DNA of 64,000 bases from Thielaviopsis euricoi (lineage: Eukaryota; Ascomycota; Sordariomycetes; Microascales; Ceratocystidaceae): assembly GCA_001599615.1 (NCBI GenBank), contig BCHJ01000005.1:837691-901690 (forward strand). Reading direction: 5' to 3'. The notes beneath the pieces are model-generated. The model ran no database searches, was not told where the DNA came from, and saw nothing but the letters and a program-made list of their open reading frames with translations. Each line of letters starts with the position of its first letter. Position 1 is the first letter of the stretch. A program made the translations under genes and the position numbers. Of the stretch, positions 48,601 to 60,152 are shown piece by piece.

Positions 48601-50070
48601 GTTTAAGGGACTTGATGGTTTTGATTTCTAGATATGTCTAGGCATTTTGCCTACACTCAGGGTTTGTTTGTTCTTTTTTCTTGGTTTCTTTTTTTTGTTC
48701 ATCTACGGTTGTTTAGGGGTTTTTTTTTTGTTCTTTTTATTTTTCTTTCTTGTTTCCTGCCACCAACTCTTAGTTGGATGGTAATCAATCATGCCATGAC
48801 TACATAAAGTGGTCAAGTTAGTGTTGTAGTAGTAGTAGTAATAGTACCAAAGTACATACACAGAGAAACTTGTGCACATATTCAGTATCGAATATACCCT
48901 TTTTTTTCGAGTCAACATCCACGATTATCAGTCACCAAGTTGTAAAAGTGAAGATATAAAAAAATAAGAAATAAAAATTAACGTTCAAATCAGGTAAGAG
49001 CAAGACAATAAAAGACATTAAACAGACAAGACAATAGACGCGTAAAGAAGCAGAAAAAAAAAAGAAAAAAGCGCAAGAACAAGCAAGGGAAAGAATAACC
49101 AAACAAGGAGCAAAAAAGAAAAAGAAAAAAAAATACACAACGAAAATAGTCCAAGAAAAGAAGAGAGAAGAGAAAAAAAAGAAAGAAAAAGACACCTCTC
49201 CCATCTAAGCTAACCAGCGACGACAAGATTTTGATGAGGGGCATAAAAAGAATGAAATAATAGTTCAGAAAGAAGAAAAGAAAACTCAGAGGGAGAGTGT
49301 GGGAGACACGCAGCGCTGGCCAATGGTAGCAAAGGGAAATACCTAAAAAGGTATTTGGGTCACACGTTCCTTCACACCCCCAAGATCCAGGCTTCCATCT
49401 CATCGACTGCAGCCACCAGAGTTTGCTTTTAGTCTGCCTTTCCTTCCTTTTATCCTCTCTCTCTGTCTCACTCTTTCCTGAAATCTTGCAAGTCAATGTG
49501 GTTGGCGAGCCTGCTTCAGGTTGTTACCTCCCCCCTCCTTGTTCCTTCCGTCTCCTATGTTTTCGTTGATGTTGCTGTTTTCCTTCCAAAAGAAAAATGC
49601 TCCCGTTGTGTTGAGGTGGTTGCTTTTTTTTATAGATGTATATGAAGATAAAGAATGATTGCCTGCCTGCTTGCTTGCTTGCTTGTCACCAGGGAGCAGC
49701 ATGGAAAAAAAAAAAAAAAAAAAAAGAAAAAAAAAGTAGAAAAGAGCAAAAGTCATTCATTTGATCGTTAAATGTCCAAAGCCAGTGTGCAAAGAGCGGG
49801 AAAAACTCCCCCAAATAATAGACAGAAGAAGAAGAAAAGAAAAAAAAAAGAAGTCCGTAGGCGCCGTAACTCATGTAGTAAAAGAAATAAAAGGAAATAT
49901 AAAAAGGCCAAAGTATGAGGACATTTAAAGGACATAGAGATTGGGGTAGCAAGTAAAAGAGACAGAGTGTACCCAAAAAAGACAGAGACAGCAATATACA
50001 GCCTCAAGGCAAATCACGGGCTCAAAGTGTGCTTGGGAGAATACACACTACGTGCCGTCGACCGGGTCTT
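48601..50070. other. Shared 3' region of PGM and CDC14
   Basis: Lies between two convergent genes. It is A/T-rich with T tracts right after PGM (about 48670-48750) and A tracts over 48950-49180 and 49700-49850 (the latter with an A21 run). The long minus-strand frames here are poly-Phe translations of the A tracts. No gene is seen. Confidence 0.65.
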
Positions 50071-52475
50071 CTAAGCGCCGGTAGCTGAAACTTTGCGAGA
50101 TGATGCTGCTGCTGCTGCCGACGTTGAGGTCGCGGGACCGGTTCCTATACTGCCCACGCGACCGCTCGTCTTACGCACGCCCGAGCCCTCTTTGGACCGC
50201 AATGCCGTCTCTGGTCCAGTGACGCGCTTTGACGATCGTACCTTTGCCAGTGGCCGTGAGTTGAGGTTTTCAATGTCTTGCGAGGCGTCGTTGTCGATTG
50301 TCGTGTACTGCGTGTGGTAGACTGTGGTAGCCGACGTCGTCGTGCCGGTGGCCGTTGATGTTGTCGTCACATTATGGCTAATAGACCGTGACCGAGACTG
50401 TTCAACCGATGCGCGGCCACTAGAAACACCTGCATTGTGCGCCGTTTGGCTAGTGCTAGTGTTGGTGTGGGCGTGTGCATGAGAAGGCGATGGTTGGTTG
50501 GAAGATTTGCGCTGTTTGACGCGCATTTGTGCTTCCTCGTCAGACGGCTCCGATGTGCTCCGTGTCTGCTTAAGTGATGCGACAACTTCTGCCGCCGCCT
50601 GTACCTCTTCCGGTTCTTCCTGTACAGGTGGTTGGCTGGCGACTGCAACGCCATTTCGCGCATACGGGTAGTTCCGGTCACCCATGCGTGCCGTCTTTCG
50701 GGGCTGTCCTGGCGTTGGAGCGGGCAAGTAATCCTCTTGGACGCCAATATTGCTCCGGTCATCGACTTCGCTTAGCGGGGTACGGTTTGAGGGGCTGCGG
50801 TTGGTGGGGGTCTGCGAAGCCGAAGAGAGGCCACGAGAAGACTTTTGTGTGCGGGCAGGCGTGGCGGGCGGGTTGGCCAGAGCCAGCTCACGACGAAGCT
50901 TGGCCTCGACACGCTCCTCGATCCACCACTCACGGAAAGTTCCCTGGTTCAGATGCAGCCAGTGCTGCTGGGGACCGACAACCATACCGGGACGCATGAA
51001 GCGCATGAAGGAAATAACTTCATTGGCAGTAAATCCGTGGCGGTAGATAAGGTAGGCGCCAATAAGGCAACCCGTGCGACCCAGACCAGCTTTGCAGTGC
51101 ACGGCAATGCCCTTCTTCTTGACAGTAATCATCTCGTGGGCGAGGCGAATAAACTTGCGGACAGTCTTGAGCGGCGGGCACGTGCCATCGTCAAAAATCA
51201 TGTCGATATGCTGGATGCCCATGGCCTCAAAGTAAGATGGCGAGTACAAGGGCGAGTTGAGGCGCACCACCAAGCCAATGTTGTTTGTTGTGAAATGTTC
51301 CAGCACGTTCTTGAAAGGCTGCGGCAGCGTCGGGTGGGCATCGATATCGTCGAGGGTGCGAGGCAGGGCCTTGAACATCTCAGAACCCTCGGGGAAGCGG
51401 AGAGCAGGTGACTGCTGGGGAGAGGCAAAGGCCAGGAAATCGGGAGTGATCCAGTTGAAGTCACCGTGCTCGACACGCTCAAACTTCTCGTACTGGTCCA
51501 GATCAAAGTTCTCCAGGTCGCAGCACTTTTCCTCCTTGGCCTTCCACACGCCGTACACAACGTCCTGCACAGTCAGGCCATAATCAGCCTGGCTGTAACC
51601 AGCGTCACGGAACGGCATCAGCGGGGGGTCGATCTGGGCAATGGGAGCGAGGGCGAGATGAGGAGGCCAGTTCTGAATCAGAACCATGTAGCAGGCAAGC
51701 ATGCAAGCAGCATTGGCGCGGCCTAAAATTGAGTGTTAGTTTATGTTTATACATGGAATTACCGCCGGTGGTGCACCCGAGGTGCAAGAGGAAGCCAAAT
51801 AAACTCACTCTTGGCGTCAGGCTTGCTCCAGAAGACAATGGGGCGGTCCTTGTTCTCCTTGGCGGCCAGTATATCGTGGAAATAGAGGGCGAAGCGGTAC
51901 AAGTGGCCAATGTGGAGCGGGCCAAAGTCGTGGTGGAAGGCATTGTACAGCAGCGAGTCGTCAACAGTAAAGTAGCAAGGAGTCTTCTTCTGCGTCTCGC
52001 CTGGCCGTCTGCGCGCAGGAGAGCGAATGCTGGATATGGCGGACGAGTCGCCATAAGGGAAAAAGGTCAGCGCATCGGGCTGTTTGTTGTAGGCGGCAAG
52101 GTACAGGCGGTCTATAATGGTACGTTATCGGTTAGTACTTCGGCTTGCTTGATTCGGCAGTGAAGAGCGCTGGTTCTGGGTATAGATCACGAGAGCATCG
52201 CTCCGAAGGCCGATACAAGCAAAGAAAAGGGCGTCATGTCCCAACAAAGCGTCTAGGCAAGTTCAGAAGTCCTCTACGGATACGCTCGATCAACACTATC
52301 GTGACATGAACGTAGAGTTTCCATTGTTTTGGTCGGCCGATAGTAGTCGGGCTGGTGGGTGGTAAAAGGTGGCTGGGGGGGTTCGAGGAAAAAAGTGTAC
52401 AGCAAATCTAGAAGACATACCAGGAATGTACTCGACCACCTGGCCGACGCTGACACTTCTCGCAGACCGTGACAT
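50071..52475 (-). CDS. Cdc14-type dual-specificity phosphatase
   Basis: Exons on the minus strand: 52421-52475, 51809-52111 and 50071-51722; introns of 309 and 86 nt. Product 669 residues. Cdc14 removes phosphates from Cdk sites (phospho-Ser-Pro) and supports mitotic exit, cytokinesis and septation; it sits in the nucleolus/nucleus and is released to spindle poles and the septum. The N-terminal domain (about 10-190) includes EYIPDRLYLAAY and FTVDDSLLYNAFHHDFGPLH; the catalytic domain (about 200-395) carries the general-acid loop FDDGTCPP (Asp298) and P-loop HCKAGLGRTG (Cys329, Arg335). The segment GDFNWITPDFLAF is also a family mark. After residue about 400 the tail is Ser/Thr-rich and likely disordered, with many SP/TP sites. 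The short first exon is supported because it restores EYIP in front of DRLYLAAY. Confidence 0.95.
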
Positions 52476-54352
52476 TTTGATCTTAATCTGCTGTGAGAAG
52501 ATGTTTCTTGATGAGGCGCTGCCAAAGAAACTGAGAAAAGCTCACGGCGAAAATTGGCGACGTCGCTTTGTTGTTTACTTTTTTCTCTCTCTCTCGAAAG
52601 TGACCAAATGGAGCGAAAGCTTGTTCGGCTATTGTTGTTGTTGTTTTTTTTCCTGTGTGGGTGGGCGTTTCAATTGGCTGGGGAACAACTGAAAAAAGTA
52701 ATAAAAAATAGACAACTGGGCAACAACAGTGAAATGGTGCCAGTAAGAAAAAAGTAATAATAGAAAAGTAAATAAGAGAACAGCAAATCTATGCTGATGT
52801 GGTTGTTGTTGTTGTTGTTGTTTTTTCTATAGCGCAAACAACAAAGCAAGCAAGAAATAGAAGATTAATCCGACAGTGTAAGAATTGAAGATAAAGAAAG
52901 GCGTAAGAAAAGAAACGAATGAAAAGAATAGAATAGAAAAAAAATGATTAGAAAAAAGTCGACTGGAAGGGAAGAAAGAAAGAAGAAAATTCGACAAAGT
53001 CGTTCATGGGCTTCTGAGGGCGGCCGGCCTGCTTTTTGTTAAGTTTCGATATGTTGATTTTTTTTTTCTTTTTTTTTTTTATGGCGGCAAATAAAATCGA
53101 TATTTTAAAGGCGAAAGAGTCGGTGGACAAGAAAAAAAACCTTATAAAAAAGAAGAATTGAAAAAAAAAAAAAAGTGTTACCGGGGTTGGAACGCCAGGG
53201 GTTGGTTGTTTTTCTTGGTCGTCTTTTCCAACTTCGCTTTGCACTTCCAGCAGGCCTTTGAATGGGTTCCCAGAGGCTTATTTCTTCTTATTGGCTACTC
53301 TTCTTCAGCAGCCGAAGAAAAGAAAAACAAACAAAAAATAAACAAAGTTACCAGAGTAAGATAGAAAACGAGATAAAGCGGAAAAAAATATGACGAGGCT
53401 TTTTTATGGCTCTTTGCGTTGATCGTAGTCGAGCTGACAAGCGGTCTTTTCGGCTGGCCTTTCTTACTGGGGGGGCTGGGCGCTCTGGGTGTCTTTTTTT
53501 TCTGCTTTGCTTTGCTGCTTGTTAGTCGTTGTCGAGAAGTTCGGGGGATCCGCTGTCGAAACAAAAAAGAGAAGAACGAGCAGACAAGACAAAAAAAAAC
53601 GATAAACAAAGTGGTAAATGAAGTGATGTGAGAAAATCGTTTCGGCTCAGTCGTCAGTTTCGAAACAAATCTCCAACTTTTGACAGACGTGGTTGTTGCG
53701 TCGCTATATAGAAGGACCGATGGCCAATGGTATAGTGATGATGCTCGGTAGCAGTAGTGAAAGCCGGAATTGAAATCCAGTGGATCGCGTGGGATGGCTG
53801 GGCTGATTCTCTGGGCTGAGTGTCACAGATGTTGAGTGCAGCAGAAGCACATCTGAGAATAATCACAAATCGCAGTCGGGGTCGGGTCGGTCGGTCAGTC
53901 GGCAGGCCGCAATTGCTCGTATCCGTTATCACGATCTGTTTACACAAGAACAAAATGCAGTGTCGACAAATAAAAGCTAGCAAGCTGTTGTTCCGTCAAG
54001 CGATAATATCTAGATAATGATTCAGAAGACTTGGAAAATATGTCTTGGTTGTGTGTGTGTTTTTTTTTCTGTTCTCTCTCGTGTATGCCTTGATAGCTAT
54101 GAAATTACAACTGCCCTAAAGTACTGGATATCAACAAGGCTGAACAAAGCTTTTTTTTTCCTTCTTCTTTCTTTTGCTCTCGGGAAGTCAGCTCAGTGAT
54201 TTTCACGCGGTTCTACAGCTGGCAATTACCCGTGTGCTCTTGAAGAAGACCAAAAGACTGAAGAAATTTCAAGACAAGTCAAGAAGCTACCACTAGTAGT
54301 AATATCGTACCTTCCCTTTGATGTGCCCTCACAACTTCCAACTGCAGTATAT

Positions 54353-54404
54353 CTTGTCTTGTCTTGTCTTGTCTTGTCCTGTCCTGTCCTGTCCTGTCCT
54401 GTCC
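54353..54404. repeat. Pentanucleotide repeat with unit switch
   Basis: About 52 bp of CTTGT units that change to CCTGT units part-way, suggesting a single substitution followed by tandem expansion. Confidence 0.85.
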
Positions 54405-54657
54405 GGCTTGCCCTCGTTCTTTCTTCCCTAAGCTAAGCCCCCAAGCACGACTCCCTAGAGATACATATTCACGACCAAGCATTTCTCCCCCTCTTCCCTC
54501 CTGGCCTTGCTATTGCATATACTGCAGGCAAGCTCTTTGTACATGCTTGCACTAGTATGTACAACTTACATGGAGCAGCGGCCGTCTTTTTCGCCTTCGA
54601 ACCAGGTGTTGGTACGGGTAGCATCTACAACAGCGAATGGACACGAAGTGGTGCGCT

Positions 54658-54710
54658 CGCTCTCTCTTTCTTTCTTTCTTTCTTTCTCTCTCTCTCTCTC
54701 TCTCTCTCTC
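54658..54710. repeat. TTTC then TC microsatellite
   Basis: Tandem TTTC units pass into uninterrupted TC units. Non-coding; frames across it read as Ser/Leu/Phe repeats. Confidence 0.85.
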
Positions 54711-57700
54711 ACGCACTTCTTCCTCTCTCGTCCATGCCTTGGACCCGAGCTAATTCCCTTTTGTTTTACTTGCTGCAGGTCCAAATGGGCACAAAATGCA
54801 AAAGGGAAGGCAGGAACGAAAGCCACGGGATGCTAGGTACTTGCAGTACAATAAGTACAGTACAGGATATGTGACTAGAATTACTTCTTGCCTTCTTGCG
54901 TGCTTACTTTGTTGCGTGCGCATAGCAGCTTTCAGAGATGCAGGCACCAAGAGGCGAGGCGCGGCGCAGATGCAAAAGCAACCACTTATTGCCTTCTCTT
55001 GCAGTAGAAACCGGCTTCGCTTTTTTGCCGCTGTCTCTGTCTCTGTCTCTGTCTACTAGAATGGACAGGATGTAGTATTTCTATCGATTCTTGACTGGCT
55101 AGCTTTTCGCTTGATAAAAAAAATAAAAAATAAAAAATAAAAAGAATTGGACCAACCAACTCGCGGGGGGTCCATCAGGAATGGCTCATGAGGTGCATGT
55201 TCTTTTTTTTTTTTCTTCTCTTTCTGTTCTTCTTCCTACGTAGTGCCCTCTTCCTGCTTCTCTTTTCTTTTCCCTTCCCGCTCTTCCATCCTGCCCAGCA
55301 GCTCCTAATGCAACTTCTCTTGCTTCAAGTTGTTCTTTCTTTCTCTTTTGGGTACAGTAGCAGCAATAGTAGCATGTCTGTGCCTGTTCCTGAGCCTGAA
55401 CCTGTAGGTTTGATTCCTCTCACTGCTGCTGCTGTTTTGTGCGCCATGTCTTGTCGTGTCTCATCTCATGCACGTCGTTATATTGGCTGCTACCGTCCCG
55501 GCCGGTGCGGTGGGATATTGTGTATTCCTACCAGTCAAGTCACGCCTTTTTTTTTCTTCCTCTGTTCGTTTTGTTTCGCTTTTTCTGTGAGGGGGGGGGG
55601 AAGAAAACAAAATATAATATGTTCTGTAAGCACAGACGCTCCATCATATTCCTATCCGCAGAAAAATTAAATGGCTTGTTCTTATTTGTCTGTGATATAT
55701 ATTACCAAACGTGCGTGACCAAAGCGTGGCAGTGAAGTGAAAGTGAACTTGAACTTGACCTCACCTTGTCGGATTTATGGTTCCCTCTTCCTTCTCTCTC
55801 GCCAACGTTGACACAAAAGGCCTTTCTTTTTTTTTTTTTCAGCTTCACCGGTGGCTCTTTGTTCGCGGCGCATTAACTTGAATAGTCGTGGGTTGTGGCT
55901 TTTTTTTTTTCAAGCTTGCTCTTATGCGTGCCAACCCAGTCTTTCATTGTTCAATTAGCAAGCCAATGCTAGTTTTTTTATTGAAGGCTGAGCTACAAAA
56001 TGTTGCCGTAGTAACATGTCTTTTGGCGGGCATTCATGTGGGTCGGCCTTTTTGCCTTCTAGCTCCAAGGGTATACAATTCGCTCGACTCAGTGTATTGT
56101 AGCGAATTGACTAAGTACAAAGTCAAGTCCGCCTTGTCAGTTATGGTGTTCCATGGCGTTGTTCTTCGTTTTTGGTAGAAGGAAAGAAAAAAAAGATGGA
56201 TAGATCACTTGAGTTCTTGCCCTGTTCTTGCGTTGCCTTCCTTGTCTAGCTTTTCTTCTCTTCCTTGTACTGTACTCCATGACCTTGTCCGCCTTGTTCT
56301 TCCTTGTACTTTTTTTTTTCTTCTTGTTAGGTCATGATTCATTCTTTTCTTCTTTCTTTCTATCCTTCCTTCCTTCCATCCTTCCTTGACCTTGGTTCTT
56401 TCCCTTGTTCGTGCTGCAGCTTTCTCCGCTTGTTTTTTTTTTCTCTCTTTCATCGGTCTTGCCTTTTTACCTGTCGTTTTTCTTTTTTTCTTTTTTTCCT
56501 TCTTTTAATTCATGCTTCCAGGCTTGGACGGACGGTGGAAGTGGAAAGGGTTGCTCTGTTGCTACTTCCTTTCTGGGGGATTCTTTCCTTGCACCCACTT
56601 GCACTTGCACCCTTGCCGCAGCTGCTTCTGCAGAAATAAGTCGCAATTGCACGCAATAAAGAGCGCAAAGGCCCATTTGATGTGTTTCGTAGTATGCAGC
56701 TTTTTTTTGTTTTTTTTTTGTTTTTTTTTTTTCTTTTGAACAGTATTTTTTTTGTCCATCTTCCTAGCCTTGACTTGGGTTATGCTTGGCTCGCCCCAGA
56801 AATGAACATCTCCTTATTACGATACGCTACGCCTGACCGCCACATTGCAAGCCGGACTAGACCAATACCAGCCGTTGATTGGTTGGTTGGATCAAGTTGC
56901 GCTCCTCTAAAGCCTGCACTGCACTGAACTGAATTGAACTGATTGTTCATTCCATTCGTCATGTATTCGGCAATTAATCTCATTGCGTCCCTTGAATCCA
57001 ATCCTCTCTGATGCGATCCAATCCAGTCCTGTCCCGTCCAGCTATTTGACATGCTCAGTGAGTGTGCGTATGTGTATAAGCAAGTTAGTCGTCATCTTCA
57101 TGTGACGCTGTATTATACATGTATCTAAATATAAGCATTACCCGCCCGGTTGCCAAAAATGTGGCGTCTCAGGTGCTGTGGAATGCGTCTCTTTTTTTTT
57201 TTTCATTTTACTGTCCACAAACATCTGCGCTTAATAGTCTACTAGCCTAAAATCAGGGGTGGGCACAAAACCAAACTTTATCAACGTTTAAAATTTAACC
57301 CAATCCCTAAGTCATGTTGTCGCACAAGAGAAAAAGACAAAACCCTAAATGCGAGTAAGAGACGAAGAGCCTCTCTTATGGAGGCTGTCAAACAAAAGAG
57401 ATGACAAGCACCAAGTTGACCCTAGTTTTTATTGTTTCTTAATTTTTGTCTCTCAGCCTTTTTTTTATTTCAAAAAAACTCATTAATATTTACATCTTTT
57501 TAGCCTCCCATCTACTCAAGCATGAGCCTCTAGCGAAACCAAGCCACGGGACAATTATACACTGCACGAATCTGTTTGATTCACGGGAAGCAGCTCAATA
57601 CTTTTCTTTTCACACTGCCGATAGCGAACAGTCAGAGCTTCCTCAGAAAGAACAGGAGTTTTTATTTTTTTTTTCTAATAATTAGATTTGTACATAGAGT

Positions 57701-58433
57701 TCATGCTTAATGAGTGACCAAACCTCACGCGTGTTTAGGCCGCCTAGCTGGCTCTGCACGCAAGAGAGCTCATAGAAAAAGACAAAAAAAAAAAGGCGAA
57801 GCTCCATCCAAAAAAGCTTCGGGTGGTTGCACAGGCCTTAGAGCAAGCCAAGCCTCCCCCGCTACTCTCCTAAGGAAGAATCGATAAACAAACTGCACTT
57901 TGTTTCTGTAGAATTTTCGCATGACCTCGAACGAATTAACTAGGAAAAAGTTAATAAAGAAAAAGCCTGTTGAAAAGAGGGGAAGTATATAATTACACGA
58001 CTTAATGTGATGTTTACCGTGCCTCTGCTTTGATCGCCTTGTTGCTTTCGTTTATTATCGCTAGATTAATCTTTTTGTTTTTATGCTGGCCTAAGCGCGA
58101 ATTTACGTTGATGGGATGAAAAAAAAAAAAAAAACCTACCACTAACCCTTGTTTGACTGGAACCCACCCACCCAACCCACTTGTCTTGGTCTTGTCCGCT
58201 TCGTCCCTAAATTATCCCTATTTTACCCTCGTTAGAACTAGGCCGCTTTTTACTATTTTGAGTACTGAAAAGTGTAGTTGGCCATGACAACACCCTAAAA
58301 AAACCAAACCCAAAGAAGGGAAGCACGACAAAATAAATAAAAGTAGAAAAAAATAGAAAAAAGAGCGCAAGACTAACAAGGCTCGACTTTTACTACCCAT
58401 CACATAAAATCAGATAAGCAGAACAAACAAATC

Positions 58434-59084
58434 ATGGTGTCCTCCGATCTCTCGTTTCCCTGTGCGATGTATGTTTATTTTTTCCTCCTCCGCCTTTCCT
58501 TTCCTTTCCTCTCTTTTCCTACATTCACCACCGCCCCCTCTTCTGTCACTGCTTCAGCCTATAATGTCTAGCATGACATGAGCAAATCTCATATCCCCTG
58601 CTTGACTTCTTATGCAGCCGCTATAAGTGGCCACCAACCTCTTATAGCCACCTACTGCCTGCACTGTTGTATTAAGCTGTAACTATTCTCACATGCTCTT
58701 TCCGGCATGACACAAAGACAACCCACCTCTCCACACAGACTCCAAGTCGTCTTGTATACTATACTAACAACGCCCTCGCCCTACCCGCCCTGTTACATAC
58801 AAATAAACAGCTCGCTCTCTATTCCCTTCCCCTCGGCCCGCCTTGCCACTGTCGCTCTCAAAGCCATCTCCGTCGACCCGGAGCTCTCGCCGCTCGTCCA
58901 CCGCTCCATGCGCATCGACGGCCCGGCCCTGCTGGTCGACTACAAGGCTACTACCAACCGCATGCTGCGCGTGGCCACTAACTCGTTCATGGCGAGTCTG
59001 AAGCTGACTACCGAGGTTATGGAGAAGATGGATGCCGATATATTGGACGCCGGAGCGGCTACAGAGGAGACAGCGCGTGCTTAG
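58434..59084 (+). CDS. Pcc1 subunit of the EKC/KEOPS complex
   Basis: Two exons, 58434-58468 and 58811-59084, give 102 residues. Pcc1 is the small dimerising subunit of KEOPS, which makes the t6A modification on ANN-decoding tRNAs and also affects telomeres and transcription. Marks of the family: LSIPFPSARLATVALKAISV near the N-terminus, DPELSP, then DYKATTNRMLRVATNSFMAS and a C-terminal helix with EVMEKMDADIL. The first exon (MVSSDLSFPCA) is chosen because donor GTATGT and a perfect TACTAAC site before the AAACAG acceptor join in frame to place FPC directly before the conserved ISLSIPFPS. The alternative, reading unspliced from an ATG at 58707, would add about 30 residues that do not resemble the family. 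The 342-nt intron is long for this genome. Convergent with the NUC-1 gene, 1.1 kb apart. Confidence 0.9.
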
Positions 59085-60152
59085 GTTACTTTCTCATACC
59101 AAAAGTACAAAAAGGGAACGAGGAGGCTGCAAAATAACGACATCAATGAATAAACCCTACCCAGTAAAACCACAAAAAATATGCTCCTACTTTCATATTT
59201 GATCCCGCTGTAGTCATGTAACTAATCATACTGCAATGTCTATACTCACCTGCACCTACGCCTATACCTACACCCTATGTCGTATCTGTGCTTTTTCTCT
59301 AAGCTCCTGTCGTACCAGGCACAGCGTTGATGCCAGCCATCACCAGACAGCCAGCGCCAAACGCGCCCCTGGCAGACAGGCGTTGAAAATCAATTGTTAC
59401 ACAAGCTCTGTCACTCTTATTATTAAGCTCCATATACTACTAATGCATACATACATATAGTGACCGCGCATAAGACCAGCAGCGTGTTTGGTATACATTA
59501 ATAAAAGTCAGCATAATGAACGCACAGGCCACACAATCTCAAGTCAAGCATGAAAAACATGAAATTGCCAACGGATCGACCATCATTATTGGACCATAAG
59601 CTACAACATCAACGTAGCACCACAGCACCAATATAAAACTTCAAATCATATCAGAGAAAAGAAAAATCGAGCTTGAGAAAAATAACGCTATACCACAGAA
59701 CAGGTAACGTAATCTTATATAATTCAAATAGACATCAACTGCATTAACCAAACAAGTTGAGAGAAAAAATTAAATAGACATAATCCCAGACATGATCAAA
59801 GAAATATATGACCCAGTAAATGACAAGGAAACGCATAAGGTAATAAGAGAAAATGACAAAAAAGAAAACTCCATCCAAGATAAATAATGCATTAAAGCCG
59901 ACCAAAATTCCACACATACAAAACACCATTTTTGACAGAGTGATGCCACCCAGGATAAACAGAAGAAAAGAACAACACGCCAGTACTAGTAATGAAGAAG
60001 GAAGAAGAAAAGGAAAACCAAAAAACAGATAGCAGTACAAAGTAAGCAGAATATGGAGACATGAGGAGTATCACAAAACAAGAAGCAAAAGAAAAAGATG
60101 AGAGCAAGAAGAGACGAAAAAAAACAAAAAAACAAAACAAAAAGAGCATCTG
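59085..60152. other. Shared 3' region of PCC1 and the NUC-1-like gene
   Basis: Between two convergent genes; A-rich on the plus strand with no homopolymer longer than about ten. No gene or RNA recognised; minus-strand frames are Phe/Leu-rich artefacts. Confidence 0.65.

Larger units (their letters stand above)
52476..58433. other. 5.9-kb divergent intergenic region CDC14 to PCC1
   Basis: Serves both promoters. It contains GTT repeats near 52800, a CTTGT/CCTGT minisatellite (54353-54404), a TTTC/TC repeat (54658-54710), AAAAAT repeats near 55120 and CTGTCT units near 55035. Pyrimidine-rich blocks around 55200-55350 and 56330-56520 give spurious Phe/Leu/Ser frames. No gene or RNA is recognised. 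Confidence 0.6.
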
